The notes beneath the pieces were generated by a model that worked only from the letters and a program-made list of their open reading frames with translations, did no database searches and had not been told where the DNA came from. Positions 27,708 through 38,503 of a stretch of DNA of 58,236 bases are shown here, piece by piece (the stretch's first letter is position 1; the number at the start of each line of letters is the position of its first letter). The stretch is from SAR92 clade bacterium (GTDB lineage Bacteria; Pseudomonadota; Gammaproteobacteria; Pseudomonadales; Porticoccaceae), in the NCBI GenBank assembly GCA_014381985.1, contig JACNKP010000021.1, forward strand, positions 1 to 58,236. The letters are read 5' to 3'. Position numbers and translations under genes: made by a program.

Positions 27708-28136
27708 GTGACAAAGGTATCCTTTTACAAGTTAGCCGGGGACCAAACTCTCGCTCTAACGCTAGTGTGCCAGTTGGTGCAAAAGTCACTTGCCGCTAAT
27801 CAGCAGGTACTTTGCTTAGTGCCTGATAACATAGCCGCGCAGCAATTGGATGAAATGCTTTGGGCATTCAACGGGGCGTCCTTTGTACCCCATGCTCAAG
27901 GCGTTGATCATGTGCCAGTGGCTATTAGCTTTGACGAAGAACCTGGAGAACACCACCAGGTTTTAATTAATTTGCAGGCTCAAATTCCCACTTGGTTTAG
28001 CCGCTTTGAGAGAGTTATCGAAATCATCTATAAACAACCTGACTATGAACAAGCTAAACGTGATAATTTCCGATTTTATAAAGAACGTGGCTATCAGTTA
28101 GACTTCCACGACCTTTCAGAGCGATTTAAACCCTAG
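27708..28136 (+). CDS. holC: DNA polymerase III chi subunit
   Basis: The clamp-loader accessory protein that links the polymerase III tau/psi complex to single-strand binding protein. From the chosen GTG it has 142 residues (E. coli 147). The opening VSFYKLAGDQTLALTLVCQLVQKSL, VLCLVPDNIAAQQLDEMLW and FVPHAQGVDH are typical chi features; the C-terminal FRFYKERGYQLDFHDLS is also conserved. GTG at 27708 has GAGG ten bases upstream; GTG at 27702 is an alternative but overlaps the SD. It lies between pepA and valS as in E. coli, and its presumed partner psi is the HolD-like gene near 7.1 kb. Confidence 0.92.
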   Translation: MTKVSFYKLAGDQTLALTLVCQLVQKSLAANQQVLCLVPDNIAAQQLDEMLWAFNGASFVPHAQGVDHVPVAISFDEEPGEHHQVLINLQAQIPTWFSRFERVIEIIYKQPDYEQAKRDNFRFYKERGYQLDFHDLSERFKP

Positions 28137-28322
28137 GCGCGCCATATATAAGACCTTTAAAGCCTGAACCATAAAGTTAGGGATCTATAAAATTTACTAC
28201 AAACCAGTTTTAAAGCATCTCTTTTGACGTTCAAAGCTAGCGACTAAATCCCTCAAGCCCTATAATCACCGCTGACGAAAAGAACCTACACTTCGCATAC
28301 CATTGGGACAAAATATTCAATA

Positions 28323-31193
28323 ATGGACAAAACATTCAGCCCTAAAGACGTCGAATCCAAGTGGTATGAAACTTGGGAAAAGCGAGGTTATTTCGCCCCC
28401 TCAGGTAATGGTGAGCCATACAGTATTGTAATCCCCCCGCCCAATGTCACTGGCAGCCTTCATATTGGTCACGCGTTGCAGCACAGCATTATGGATGCTC
28501 TGACGCGCTACAACCGCATGAAAGGGAAAAGTGCTCTCTGGCAAGTGGGTACCGACCATGCGGGCATAGCGACTCAAATGGTGGTAGAGCGAAAGCTGGC
28601 CAATGAGAATCTGCCCGGGCGTGAAGAACTAGGGCGGGAAAAGTTCATCGATAAAATCTGGGAGTGGAAACAGGAATCTGGCAATACCATCACCAAACAG
28701 ATGCGCCGACTAGGCAACTCCGTTGACTGGAAAACTGAGCGATTCACCATGGACGATGGCTTTTATAAGGCCGTGCAAGAAGCCTTTATACGCCTGCATG
28801 ATGATGGTCTTATTTATCGCGGCAAGCGCTTGGTTAACTGGGATCCCAAACTGCACACCGCCATCTCCGATCTTGAAGTTGAGAACCGTGAAGTTAAAGG
28901 AAAAATGTGGAATTTGCGCTACCCTTTAGCCGAAGGAGTCAAAACGCTGGATGGCAAAGACTACATCGTCGTCGCGACTACGCGACCAGAAACGTTGCTG
29001 GGCGATACTGGCATAGCCGTAAATGCCGAAGACCCAAGATACAGCAATCTTATTGGGAAATTTGTGACCCTTCCGTTGATAGGCCGACTGATTCCAATCC
29101 TTGCCGACGACCACGCTAACATGGAAAAAGGAACCGGTTGCGTAAAGATTACCCCTGCCCATGATTTTAATGACTATGACGTTGGCCAGCGCCGCAAACT
29201 GCCTATGGTCAATATCCTAACTATGAATGCTGACATCCGCCAAAGCGCTGAATGCGTGAATAGCGACGGAAGCGATAACGATGAGATGGATGCCACATTG
29301 CCTCAGAAGTATCACGGCATGGAACGTTTCGCGGCGCGGCGCGAAGTGGTAACTGATATGGACACTCTCGGACTTCTGGAAGGTGTCAAAGAAAATGATA
29401 TGACTATCCCTTACGGAGACCGCGGCGGAGTTGTGATCGAACCCATGCTGACCAACCAATGGTATGTCGATGCCAAGAAATTGGCGGGCCCAGCGATTGA
29501 GGCTGTTGAAGACGGTCGCATAAAATTTGTTCCGCAGCAGTACGAAAATATGTACTTCTCGTGGATGCGTAACATCCAAGACTGGTGTATATCACGCCAA
29601 TTATGGTGGGGCCATCGTATTCCTGCTTGGTATGATGACTCAGGCAAAGCCTACGTTGGTATGAGCGAGAACGATGTGCGGGCCAAACATAATTTAGGCG
29701 ATATAGCCCTGACCCAAGATGAAGATGTCCTAGACACCTGGTTTAGCTCTGCGCTCTGGACTTTCGGCACTCAGGGCTGGCCCGAGCAAACCGAGCGCTT
29801 GAAAATATTTCACCCCACCGATGTGCTCGTTACCGGTTTCGATATCATTTTCTTCTGGGTCGCGCGCATGGTTATGATGTCCATGCATTTGATCAAAGAT
29901 GAAAATAGCGAACCTCAAGTCCCATTTAAAACGGTCTATGTCACCGGCCTTATTCGCGATGAACAAGGTCAGAAAATGTCCAAGTCTAAAGGCAATGTTC
30001 TTGATCCTTTAGATATGATCGATGGTATTGATATTGAGACTCTGCTCGATAAGCGCACAGGCAATATGATGCAACCTCAGCAGGCAGCGAAGATCGCTAG
30101 CAGAACAAGAAAACAGTTCCCCGACGGTATCGAGCCTCATGGAGCAGATGCTCTTCGCTTCACCCTATGCGCACTGGCTTCAACCGGTCGCGATATTAAT
30201 TGGGACATGAAACGGCTTGAAGGCTACCGTAACTTTTGTAACAAGATCTGGAATGCCTCTCGCTATGTGCTGATGAACGCTGAAAACCAAGACTGTGCGC
30301 AAGATAATTCAACGGATTATAAGCTGACACTTGCCGATCGTTGGATCATGTCTCGCCTGCAACAGGCCGAGACAGAAGTGACTGCCGCCATTGAAAATTA
30401 CCGGTTTGACCTGGCCGCACAGGCGCTCTATGACTTTGTTTGGAATGAATACTGCGATTGGTATTTGGAGCTTTCCAAGCCAGTACTCTGGGATGAAAAT
30501 GGTGATCCAGCTGTTCAGAAAGGTACCCGTCGCACTCTCGTTAGGGTTTTAGAGTCTACGCTGAGACTGGCGCATCCAATGTTACCGTTCATTAGTGAAG
30601 AGATTTGGCAGAATATTGCTCCCCTCGCCGGAATTGAGCTCAGCCCACAAGGCGATACTATTATGTTACAGCCTTTCCCTGTGGCCGACCCTGCTATGGT
30701 TGATAAGGGTGCTGATGCCGACATTGACTGGGTTAAAAAAGTAATTGTTGCTGTGCGTAATGTTCGTGGGGAGATGAATATTTCACCCGCCAAAGCTCTG
30801 CCTATTTACCTTGCCCGAGGTGATGCTACCGATAAACGCCGTCTTGATGAAAATCGTCAATTTGTCAGTAAATTGGCCAGTCTGGAATCGATTACTTGGC
30901 TAGAAAATCCTTCCGAAGCCCCCCTGTGCGCAACCGCTTTAGCTGGTGATTTAGAAATTCTAGTTCCAATGGCTGGGGTAATTGATGTGGCCGCTGAATT
31001 ATCTCGATTAGACAGAGATATTGGTAAGATCACAATCGAAGTAAACAAACTCTCAGGCAAACTTAGCAACGCCAAATTTGCCGACAAAGCACCCGCCGAA
31101 GTCGTCGAAAAAGAACGTCAGAAGTTAGAGGATTTTGAAAGCTCTCTCTCTAAATTGTTAGAGAAGCGTAGCGCAATAGCAGAAATGGCATAA
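28323..31193 (+). CDS. valS: Valyl-tRNA synthetase
   Basis: A class I aminoacyl-tRNA synthetase that charges tRNA-Val and edits mischarged threonine. The 956 residues match E. coli ValS (951). The HIGH-type motif is [15 protein letters not shown] near 38-52; the editing domain occupies roughly 200-400 ([12 protein letters not shown]); [12 protein letters not shown] carries the KMSKS motif; the anticodon-binding domain and the C-terminal ValS coiled coil ([19 protein letters not shown]) complete it. In the 186-base upstream gap I see a TATAAT at 28261-28266 without a good -35, so its promoter is unclear. rep follows after 7 bases. Confidence 0.99.
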   Translation: MDKTFSPKDVESKWYETWEKRGYFAPSGNGEPYSIVIPPPNVTGSLHIGHALQHSIMDALTRYNRMKGKSALWQVGTDHAGIATQMVVERKLANENLPGREELGREKFIDKIWEWKQESGNTITKQMRRLGNSVDWKTERFTMDDGFYKAVQEAFIRLHDDGLIYRGKRLVNWDPKLHTAISDLEVENREVKGKMWNLRYPLAEGVKTLDGKDYIVVATTRPETLLGDTGIAVNAEDPRYSNLIGKFVTLPLIGRLIPILADDHANMEKGTGCVKITPAHDFNDYDVGQRRKLPMVNILTMNADIRQSAECVNSDGSDNDEMDATLPQKYHGMERFAARREVVTDMDTLGLLEGVKENDMTIPYGDRGGVVIEPMLTNQWYVDAKKLAGPAIEAVEDGRIKFVPQQYENMYFSWMRNIQDWCISRQLWWGHRIPAWYDDSGKAYVGMSENDVRAKHNLGDIALTQDEDVLDTWFSSALWTFGTQGWPEQTERLKIFHPTDVLVTGFDIIFFWVARMVMMSMHLIKDENSEPQVPFKTVYVTGLIRDEQGQKMSKSKGNVLDPLDMIDGIDIETLLDKRTGNMMQPQQAAKIASRTRKQFPDGIEPHGADALRFTLCALASTGRDINWDMKRLEGYRNFCNKIWNASRYVLMNAENQDCAQDNSTDYKLTLADRWIMSRLQQAETEVTAAIENYRFDLAAQALYDFVWNEYCDWYLELSKPVLWDENGDPAVQKGTRRTLVRVLESTLRLAHPMLPFISEEIWQNIAPLAGIELSPQGDTIMLQPFPVADPAMVDKGADADIDWVKKVIVAVRNVRGEMNISPAKALPIYLARGDATDKRRLDENRQFVSKLASLESITWLENPSEAPLCATALAGDLEILVPMAGVIDVAAELSRLDRDIGKITIEVNKLSGKLSNAKFADKAPAEVVEKERQKLEDFESSLSKLLEKRSAIAEMA

Positions 31194-31200
31194 CCATTTT

Positions 31201-33231
31201 ATGACACAAGATCTTAATCCCCAGCAGCAGGCTGCACTGAAATATATTGATGGGCCTCTACTCGTGCTAGCCGGTGCTGGCAGTGGTAAAACTAGCGTCA
31301 TTACACAAAAAATTGCCTACCTCGTCGAGCACTGTGATATCCCGGCAAGAAATATCGCTGCCGTAACATTCACCAACAAAGCAGCCCGAGAAATGAAAGC
31401 TAGAGTAAGCAACTTACTCTCTGCACCGCGCTCTAAAGGCCTTACTGTTTCAACCTTTCACAATCTCGGTCTCACTATTATTCGAACAGAAATAAAAACC
31501 CTAGGATTCAAATCAGGGTTTTCCATTTTAGATCAGGAAGACTGTCGTAATCTGTTGAAAGAATTATTAGTTCGGCACTCCGAGCTCGATGACAAATTAA
31601 TCGACACTGTTCAAAATACTATTTCGAACTGGAAGAATGCACTCTTAGAACCGGGAAATGCAACAAGTGTTGCTAACAGTACTGGGGAGCAGAGTATTGC
31701 CATGCTCTACGAACGCTATCAGCGAGCATTGAAGGCCTATAACGCAGTCGACTTTGATGATCTGATTATGACGCCCGTCATGCTATTTAGGCAGCATCCA
31801 GAGGTACTGGCGAAATGGCAGAGACGCATCCGCTATTTGTTGGTTGATGAATATCAGGACACTAATCTTGCCCAATATGAGCTAGTCAAAACTCTCGTCA
31901 ACGAAAAACAAGCACTAACCGTCGTTGGCGATGATGATCAGTCCATCTATGCATGGCGCGGAGCACGACCAGAGAATCTGATGCAACTGCAAGAAGACTT
32001 TCCGAGTCTTGAGATTGTTAAGTTAGAACAAAATTACCGATCTACCGGCCGTATTCTAGGTGCGGCGAACAAACTGATAGACAATAATCCACACCTAATT
32101 CCAAAAACCCTCTGGAGTGAGTTGGGACCTGGTGATCCACTTCGTTTTATTACCAGCGAAAACGAAGACACTGAATGTGAGCGTGTGGTTAATGAAATTA
32201 TCGATATGCGGCTTAAACGTCGGTGTAAGTATAGTGATTTTGCCGTCCTATATCGCGGTAATTATCAGGCTAAGCTGGTTGAAATTAAACTGCAAACGCA
32301 AAACATTCCCTATGAAATAACCGGTGGCCAGTCGTTCTATGCCAAAACAGAAATCAAGGATGTAATGGCATACCTGAGACTAGTAATCAACACAGATGAT
32401 GACAACGCTCTACTGAGAATCATCAACACCCCGAGGCGCCAAATAGGCCCCACGACTTTAGAGCGACTCGGCGATTATGCGAATAAACGTGGGCTTTCTA
32501 TGTATGCTGCTATTGACGAAGTTGCACTTAGTGCATCCATGCCAGCCAATAATCTAGAGCGCCTTAAAGCGTTTAAGAGCTGGATAACAGGAGTACAGAA
32601 AAATATATACAGTGGGAACCCGATTGCTGCAGTTAATGAAATGCTTAGCGATGCTGACTATCTAGGTTGGCTCCACCAAAATGCCAGTAGCGATCCAGTT
32701 GCCCAAAAGCGCTGGGACAATGTTAATTTCCTGTTAGCTCAACTTACCCAGGCGTTGAAAACAGATCAACAAGATGAACCCAATAAAAATGGCGACTCTA
32801 CTATAGAGAATGCCATCTCAAAATTAATTCTTAGGGATATCCTTGATAGAGAGCAGGAAGAATCTGCAGATGATAAGGTGCAACTACTAACGCTGCATGC
32901 TGCCAAGGGCCTAGAATTTTTACATGTATTTATGATCGGCATGGAAGAAGGCATCCTGCCTCATAAAAACAGTGTTGATGGCGGCCAGATCGAAGAAGAA
33001 CGACGGCTGGCCTATGTGGGGATTACTCGTGCTCAGCGGACACTAACAATGACTAGCGCACGCCAGCGCACACAGTTTGGGGAGACATCCTCGACGACGC
33101 CAAGTCGCTTTATCGATGAACTCCCTGAGGATGATTTAATCAGAATAGGGGCTGGCATAGAGGCTAGCGAAGAAGATAATCAGATAGCAGGCGAACAATC
33201 CTTAGCAGCCCTGAAATCACTCTTTGCATGA
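31201..33231 (+). CDS. rep: ATP-dependent DNA helicase Rep
   Basis: A UvrD-family SF1A helicase that translocates 3' to 5' and clears proteins ahead of replication forks. The 676 residues match E. coli Rep (673). Walker A GAGSGKTS spans 25-32, Q-motif NPQQQAAL 6-13, then VDEYQDTN (motif II), DDDQSIYAWRGA (III), KLEQNYRST (IV), and the C-terminal TLHAAKGLEF and VGITRAQR motifs. The start is ATG 7 bases after valS; transcription with valS is likely. It converges on ihfB with 52 bases between. UvrD is the alternative, but EGILPHKNS and the overall fit favour Rep. Confidence 0.94.
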   Translation: MTQDLNPQQQAALKYIDGPLLVLAGAGSGKTSVITQKIAYLVEHCDIPARNIAAVTFTNKAAREMKARVSNLLSAPRSKGLTVSTFHNLGLTIIRTEIKTLGFKSGFSILDQEDCRNLLKELLVRHSELDDKLIDTVQNTISNWKNALLEPGNATSVANSTGEQSIAMLYERYQRALKAYNAVDFDDLIMTPVMLFRQHPEVLAKWQRRIRYLLVDEYQDTNLAQYELVKTLVNEKQALTVVGDDDQSIYAWRGARPENLMQLQEDFPSLEIVKLEQNYRSTGRILGAANKLIDNNPHLIPKTLWSELGPGDPLRFITSENEDTECERVVNEIIDMRLKRRCKYSDFAVLYRGNYQAKLVEIKLQTQNIPYEITGGQSFYAKTEIKDVMAYLRLVINTDDDNALLRIINTPRRQIGPTTLERLGDYANKRGLSMYAAIDEVALSASMPANNLERLKAFKSWITGVQKNIYSGNPIAAVNEMLSDADYLGWLHQNASSDPVAQKRWDNVNFLLAQLTQALKTDQQDEPNKNGDSTIENAISKLILRDILDREQEESADDKVQLLTLHAAKGLEFLHVFMIGMEEGILPHKNSVDGGQIEEERRLAYVGITRAQRTLTMTSARQRTQFGETSSTTPSRFIDELPEDDLIRIGAGIEASEEDNQIAGEQSLAALKSLFA

Positions 33232-33283
33232 TGTTATTGATAAAAATATTGCATCTTTAAAACAAGGAGATAAATCTCTAAAA

Positions 33284-33562
33284 TTACCTGTTAACTCGGG
33301 AACGTAATTCTTTTCCTGGCTTGAAATAAGGCACATACTTTCCGTGGAGATCAACGGAATCACCCGTTTTTGGATTGCGGCCCACTCTGGGCGCGCGATA
33401 ATGTAATGAAAAACTACCAAACCCTCGGATTTCAACACGCTGGTTATTCGACAATGTTGCGGCCATACGCTCAAGAATCATTCGCACGGCTGCTTCAACA
33501 TCCTTTGGCGGCAGTTGATCTTGATTAGACGATATTTTTTCAATCAATTCGGACTTAGTCAT
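33284..33562 (-). CDS. ihfB: Integration host factor subunit beta
   Basis: Half of the IHF heterodimer, which bends DNA sharply and acts in replication, recombination and transcription. The 92 residues match E. coli IhfB (94). The opening [32 protein letters not shown]-type beta arm, and Pro64 in RNPKTG, the intercalating proline, are intact. The strong terminator behind rpsA lies upstream, so it should have its own promoter; an AT-rich stretch near 33600-33650 could hold one, but I saw no convincing hexamers. The rpsA-ihfB order is conserved in gammaproteobacteria. Confidence 0.97.
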   Translation of the reverse strand: MTKSELIEKISSNQDQLPPKDVEAAVRMILERMAATLSNNQRVEIRGFGSFSLHYRAPRVGRNPKTGDSVDLHGKYVPYFKPGKELRSRVNR

Positions 33563-33662
33563 TCTTAAGGCTATTCTATGTTGATGGCTGGATTATTAGT
33601 CCTTGATTTTATTGAAGTTTTAAAATTATTCAAGTAAAAAATACAAGTAATCTAAATTTTTG

Positions 33663-33694
33663 GCAAAAAAAAGGGCAGCAGAGCCACCCTTTTC
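33663..33694 (-). terminator. Rho-independent terminator after rpsA
   Basis: On the minus strand AAAAGGG pairs with CCCTTTT around an inner GC stem and TCT loop, and the stem continues into a run of eight T. It separates rpsA from ihfB. Confidence 0.88.
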
Positions 33695-33708
33695 ATCCAA
33701 ACAGATAA

Positions 33709-35394
33709 TTACTTATCCATTTGTGCCTTAATAAGATCACCAATAGTCGCTGGCGATGCTGCTTTATCCACCTCCGCGGTATTACTACTACGATGAGCTT
33801 TAACGGCAGCCTTCTCTTCAGATACATCTTTCGCTTTAATCGATAGATTAATGACTCTGCTTTTGCGGTCAACATTGATAATCTTAGCTTCGACTTCCGC
33901 GCCTACTGCCAACTCGTGGCGTGCATCTTCTATCTTCTCTCGTGACAATTCAGAACTCTTAAGCGTCGCTTCAATATTTTCAGCAAGAGTAATAACTGCA
34001 CCTTTGGCATCAACTTCTTTTACGATACCAGTAACGATCGCCCCCTTGTCATTTTGATCCACATAATTATTAAACGGATCATCTGACATTTGCTTGATAC
34101 CAAGAGAAATGCGCTCACGTTCAGCATCGATGCTCAACACAACGGTTTCAACTTCATCGCCCTTCTTGTAGTTACGAACTGCTTCTTCCCCAGTTTCGTT
34201 CCAAGAAATATCCGAAAGATGCACTAAACCGTCAATGCCTCCGTCTAAACCGATAAAGATACCGAAGTCTGTAATTGATTTGATACTGCCTGAGATCTTG
34301 TCACCTTTGGCCATCGTTGTAGCAAAGTCATCCCAAGGGTTGGTAAAGCACTGCTTAATACCCAGTGAAATACGTCGACGCTCTTCGTCAATATCGAGGA
34401 CCATAACTTCAACTTCTTGTCCAAGGTCGACAATTTTAGATGGGTGAACATTTTTATTAGTCCAATCCATCTCTGAGACGTGAACCAATCCTTCAACACC
34501 ATCTTCAAGTTCAGCGAAACAACCATAATCAGTAAGATTAGTAATCTTCGCCTTGACTCTAGCACCTTCTGGGTAACGTCCTTTAATGTCACCCCAAGGA
34601 TCTTCGCCCATCTGCTTCATGCCAAGAGATACGCGATTACGCTCACGATCGAACTTGAGTACTTTGACGTCAATCTCATCGCCAACATTAATCATCTCAG
34701 ACGGATGCTTGATACGCTTCCATGACATGTCAGTAATATGGAGAAGGCCATCGATGCCACCTAAATCAACAAAAGCACCATAATCGGTAAGATTTTTAAT
34801 CACACCCTTCAATGATGAACCTTCCTCTAGATTAGCCAACAGTTCTTCACGCTCTGCTGAGTTAGCGCTTTCCATAACAGCTCGTCGGCTTACAACAACA
34901 TTGTTACGCTTAGCATCTAACTTAATAACCTTGAACTCTAAATCAATGTTTTCAAGATGTGTAATTTCACGCAACGGACGTACATCTACCAATGAGCCAG
35001 GTAAGAAGGCTCGTAAGCCACGGACATCAACAGTGAAACCACCTTTAACTTTGCCGCTGATAACTCCGATCACAACTTCATCGGCATTATGTGCCGCTTC
35101 AAGCTCGATCCAGGATTCAGCTCTACGTGCTTTTTCACGAGAAAGCTTAGTCGCGCCGAAACCGTCTTCAACAGCTTCTAGAGCAACCTGCACTTCATCG
35201 CCAATAGCGACTTCGAGTTCGCCTTTGTCGTCATAAAATTGGTCTAGGGATATCACGCCCTCAGACTTCAATCCAGCGTGAACTGTTACCCAATCTTTAT
35301 CAATATCGATAACAACACCAGTAATGATGGCGCCGGGATTCATTTCAACGGTTTTAAGGCTTTCTTCAAATAGGTCTTGGAAACTTTCGGTCAT
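33709..35394 (-). CDS. rpsA: 30S ribosomal protein S1
   Basis: The mRNA-binding protein that brings transcripts to the 30S subunit. The 561 residues (E. coli 557) contain six S1 repeats; repeats 3 to 6 show the clear pattern of GxVxxxxxxGxFxxL-type sequences ([56 protein letters not shown]). I chose the ATG at 35392-35394 so the protein begins [13 protein letters not shown], the family start; the in-frame extension to 35460 is not conserved. There is no clear SD, a known feature of rpsA. A hairpin in the leader sits just upstream. cmk precedes it, as usual. Confidence 0.98.
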   Translation of the reverse strand: MTESFQDLFEESLKTVEMNPGAIITGVVIDIDKDWVTVHAGLKSEGVISLDQFYDDKGELEVAIGDEVQVALEAVEDGFGATKLSREKARRAESWIELEAAHNADEVVIGVISGKVKGGFTVDVRGLRAFLPGSLVDVRPLREITHLENIDLEFKVIKLDAKRNNVVVSRRAVMESANSAEREELLANLEEGSSLKGVIKNLTDYGAFVDLGGIDGLLHITDMSWKRIKHPSEMINVGDEIDVKVLKFDRERNRVSLGMKQMGEDPWGDIKGRYPEGARVKAKITNLTDYGCFAELEDGVEGLVHVSEMDWTNKNVHPSKIVDLGQEVEVMVLDIDEERRRISLGIKQCFTNPWDDFATTMAKGDKISGSIKSITDFGIFIGLDGGIDGLVHLSDISWNETGEEAVRNYKKGDEVETVVLSIDAERERISLGIKQMSDDPFNNYVDQNDKGAIVTGIVKEVDAKGAVITLAENIEATLKSSELSREKIEDARHELAVGAEVEAKIINVDRKSRVINLSIKAKDVSEEKAAVKAHRSSNTAEVDKAASPATIGDLIKAQMDK

Positions 35395-35412
35395 TGGATA
35401 TACCCAAATAAT

Positions 35413-35445
35413 GACAGAGTGACAGCTGCATAAAGCGGCTCTGTC
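35413..35445 (-). promoter_or_regulatory. Hairpin in the rpsA 5' leader
   Basis: On the minus strand GACAGAG (35439-35445) and CTCTGTC (35413-35419) form a perfect 7-bp stem about 18 bases before the rpsA ATG. In E. coli the rpsA leader folds into hairpins that S1 itself uses to repress translation; this could be a counterpart, but I did not fold the whole leader. Confidence 0.45.
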
Positions 35446-35535
35446 CTCTTTTTTCCGCAATGCCAGTACTGCGGGTCAGTTTAAATTAAGGCATTTAGCA
35501 GTAAAAACTGGCGACTACTAAATTGCCCATTATTA

Positions 35536-36207
35536 TCAGAAACGTTTAAAGTCTAAAATACCTAGAATAGTTTCCAATACTTCTTTAATCGACAGATTGG
35601 ATGTATCCAGCTCAATGGCGTCCTCGGCGGGAACCAATGGCGACACAACTCTATTCATGTCTCTTTCATCCCTTGCTCGAACCTGTTCTGCAAGGGCGCG
35701 CAGACTAACATCTTCGCCCTTTGCAAGCAACTCTTTGTAGCGCCTGCTAGCGCGCTCCTCAATGCTCGCTGTCATATAAATCTTTAAATGCGCGGTTGGA
35801 AATATCACTGTTCCCATGTCACGCCCATCGGCCACCAAACCATCACCTTTGGCAAACAACCTCTGACGCTTAAGTAACGCCGCGCGGACTTCGCTATGAC
35901 CCGCTATCTTGGACGCCCGTTCGCCTGTATTTTCGGTACGCATTTCAAGGGTAACATCCTCACCCTCCAGCAGAGCTCTAAGCCCTCCTGTGACGTCCGA
36001 TTCAAAGCAAATATCCATATGCTCTGCCAAACTCTTCAGTCCTTTCTGGTTACTACTAGCAACCTTATGCCGCGAGGCGGCGATACTTAGTAGACGATAT
36101 AGCGCACCACTATCCAGATAGCTAAAACCTAATTTTTTGGCCAGCAGCCTACTGACAGATCCTTTTCCGGATCCGCTGGGCCCGTCTATTGTAATAATTT
36201 TCGTCAT
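35536..36207 (-). CDS. cmk: Cytidylate kinase
   Basis: Phosphorylates CMP and dCMP to the diphosphates, using ATP. The 223 residues match E. coli Cmk (227). Walker A GPSGSGKG is at 9-16; LDSGALYRLL, DGRDMGTVIFPTAHLK and the LID-type RASRRYKEL region are typical. The ATG overlaps the tyrA-aroA stop by four bases (ATGA), so it is translationally coupled. The order (aroA)-cmk-rpsA is widely conserved. Confidence 0.97.
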   Translation of the reverse strand: MTKIITIDGPSGSGKGSVSRLLAKKLGFSYLDSGALYRLLSIAASRHKVASSNQKGLKSLAEHMDICFESDVTGGLRALLEGEDVTLEMRTENTGERASKIAGHSEVRAALLKRQRLFAKGDGLVADGRDMGTVIFPTAHLKIYMTASIEERASRRYKELLAKGEDVSLRALAEQVRARDERDMNRVVSPLVPAEDAIELDTSNLSIKEVLETILGILDFKRF

Positions 36208-38450
36208 TCAACAATCTCAACATTGATATTTAGCCCCACGCTTTCGGCGGCCGCGATAAAATAAGGAAAAGAGGTTGCTACATTATTACAATCTTCAATA
36301 ATAATATCCCCTGCAGCCCGCAACCCTGCGATAGAAAAAGCCATCGCAATTCTGTGGTCGTGATGACTAACAATACGCCCAGAACCCAATTGCCCACCTA
36401 CAATCCTAATGCCATCAGCTGTCGGTTGCGCATCAATGCCCAGCGCGCTTAAACCGTCAGCCATACTTTGAATACGATCACTCTCTTTGACTCTGAGCTC
36501 TTCGGCCCCAGTTAAAGTGGTTACCCCCTCAGCACAGGCAGCTGCAATAAATAAGATAGGGAATTCATCGATTGCCAGCGGGACCTGATCTTCTGGTATA
36601 GCAACCCCCTTTAACGCAGCATATTCAATGCGAATATCCGCAACTGGCTCGCCACCGATCTCTCTTTTATTGGATAAGCTAATCTTAGCGCCCATTTGGC
36701 GTAATATATTAATTACTCCTATGCGCGTTGGATTAACGCCAACATGCAGTAAAGTAATATCCGAATTTGGTGTGATAGCTGCAGCAACCATAAAAAAAGC
36801 TGCAGAAGATATATCCGCAGGCACGTCAATACGAGTAGCCCTCAACTCCCCGCCACCTGATAATGTAGCGATACCATTATCAACATCGACCTCATAGCCA
36901 AAACCATTAAGCATTCTTTCAGTGTGATCTCGAGTCGGCGCAGGCTCACTCACGGAGGTTTCACCTTCAACATAAAGTCCCGCTAGCAGGACACATGACT
37001 TCACCTGCGCGCTAGCAATAGGCATCTCATAATGGATGGGTAATAACGTTTGACCGCCTTTAATTTTCAGAGGAGGTGTGCCGCCTTCGGCCGTTTCAAT
37101 TTTCGCGCCCATCAACGCAAGAGGTTTTGCAACGCGACCCATAGGCCTCCCAGATAGAGAAACGTCACCAGTCAACTCACAGTCAAATGATTGCCCTGCC
37201 AGTAACCCGCTGAGCAATCTAATCGAAGTGCCGGAGTTTCCCATATACAGAGGTTTAGTGGGTGCCTTAAGGCCGTATAAGCCCACCCCATGAATCACTA
37301 CACGACCCTCATCAGGGCCCTCGATGACTACGCCCATATCACGGAATGCCTGGAGCGTAGCAAGGCTGTCTTCCCCTTCCAAAAAACCCGTTACCTCTGT
37401 CATTCCAGTTGCCAATGACCCTAGCATTATTGAACGATGGGACATTGACTTGTCCCCCGGAACTCTCACTACACCTCGAGCATGCCCACCTGGTGAAATA
37501 TGGTAATTGATAGTCTTTTCAGTCATTGGATCCTGCAGTGATTTATTCTCAAGTAATTTTCCAAAATGAATGCGCGCATCGCGAGCACGAGTAAAAACAT
37601 CCATTAAATACTGCTCATCTCCACTATCAATGGCTCCACGCAAGGCGGTAAAGTTATCCATAACATGATCAAGAGTGCTAAGTATCGATGCCCTATTTGC
37701 CAGCGCGATATCTCTCCACATTACCGGGTCGCTTGCAGCTATCCGAGTAAAGTCCCGAAACCCACCAGCTGCATAACGAAAAATTTCTCGCTTATCTTCC
37801 ATTGAAGCTAATGTGTCTACCAAGGAATAAGCCAAAAAGTGCGGTAGGTGACTGGTTGCAGCAAGGATCTCATCGTGCTCCTCGACAGGCATAGATGCCA
37901 CTTTCGCCCCAACACCAATCCACAGGCTTGCAACTGCCTCTAGATGCTTAGATTCGGTAGTTTCGGTTGGCGTTAAAATAACTTTGTGATGTTCAAAAAG
38001 CTTACTGTCTGCGGCGGTGACCCCGCTTCTTTCTGATCCTGCAATAGGATGACCCGGGACAAATTGACCAGGCATTCTTCCATAAATATTAGTGGCCGCA
38101 TTGACGACACTACCTTTAACACTTGCAACGTCAGTAATAGTCACACAATCACTCAGTAACTCATGACATTCTTTAAGTATACCGGGTACGGTGAGCGTGG
38201 GGACGCCAATAACCACCATATCGCCAGCATCTAAATCATTCGCTATTGCCTTGAGGCTATCGCAAGCTTGATCGATAATTCCTCGATCTAAAGCCAACTC
38301 AAGAGTAGAGCTTCGTCGTGAAATTCCCACAACCGTTTCTGCCAGACCCAATTCTCGTGCTGCCACAGCGAGACTGGAGCCGATCAGGCCTAAACCAATT
38401 ATGACCAGCCGATTAATCGATGGCTTCGAATTTACTGCCTTGTTTAACAT
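36204..38450 (-). CDS. Fused prephenate dehydrogenase / EPSP synthase (TyrA-AroA)
   Basis: A natural two-enzyme fusion of 748 residues. Residues 1 to about 300 are prephenate dehydrogenase (tyrosine branch) with the NAD-binding GLGLIGSS at 19-26 and HPIAGSERSG. From about 309 (MTEKTINYHISPGG) the chain is 5-enolpyruvylshikimate-3-phosphate synthase, with VPGDKSMSHRSIMLGSLA, GNSGTSIRLLSGLLA and DHRIAMAFSIAGLRA. The same fusion is known from Pseudomonas. An ATG at the junction could in principle allow a separate AroA, but no SD was noticed. It sits between pheA and cmk; hisC, which lies between them in Pseudomonas, is absent. Confidence 0.97.
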   Translation of the reverse strand: MLNKAVNSKPSINRLVIIGLGLIGSSLAVAARELGLAETVVGISRRSSTLELALDRGIIDQACDSLKAIANDLDAGDMVVIGVPTLTVPGILKECHELLSDCVTITDVASVKGSVVNAATNIYGRMPGQFVPGHPIAGSERSGVTAADSKLFEHHKVILTPTETTESKHLEAVASLWIGVGAKVASMPVEEHDEILAATSHLPHFLAYSLVDTLASMEDKREIFRYAAGGFRDFTRIAASDPVMWRDIALANRASILSTLDHVMDNFTALRGAIDSGDEQYLMDVFTRARDARIHFGKLLENKSLQDPMTEKTINYHISPGGHARGVVRVPGDKSMSHRSIMLGSLATGMTEVTGFLEGEDSLATLQAFRDMGVVIEGPDEGRVVIHGVGLYGLKAPTKPLYMGNSGTSIRLLSGLLAGQSFDCELTGDVSLSGRPMGRVAKPLALMGAKIETAEGGTPPLKIKGGQTLLPIHYEMPIASAQVKSCVLLAGLYVEGETSVSEPAPTRDHTERMLNGFGYEVDVDNGIATLSGGGELRATRIDVPADISSAAFFMVAAAITPNSDITLLHVGVNPTRIGVINILRQMGAKISLSNKREIGGEPVADIRIEYAALKGVAIPEDQVPLAIDEFPILFIAAACAEGVTTLTGAEELRVKESDRIQSMADGLSALGIDAQPTADGIRIVGGQLGSGRIVSHHDHRIAMAFSIAGLRAAGDIIIEDCNNVATSFPYFIAAAESVGLNINVEIVE

Positions 38451-38503
38451 TCAAGTGCCCAACTATGAGTCATTTTCGCTACCTTTATGGTAGCTTCATT
38501 CAG

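Noticed and set aside
28224-28266. TTGACG plus TATAAT as a valS promoter
   Set aside because: The hexamers are about 31 bases apart, too far for one promoter.
33217-33474. 85-residue open frame on the minus strand
   Set aside because: It is a shifted frame across ihfB and the rep 3' end; ihfB accounts for the coding signal.
35395-35460. N-terminal extension of ribosomal protein S1
   Set aside because: The 22 extra residues are not typical of S1, and [13 protein letters not shown] matches the family start.
36204-38450. tyrA-aroA fusion as a novel gene
   Set aside because: Unusual at first sight, but the same fusion in the same neighbourhood is known from Pseudomonas and relatives.
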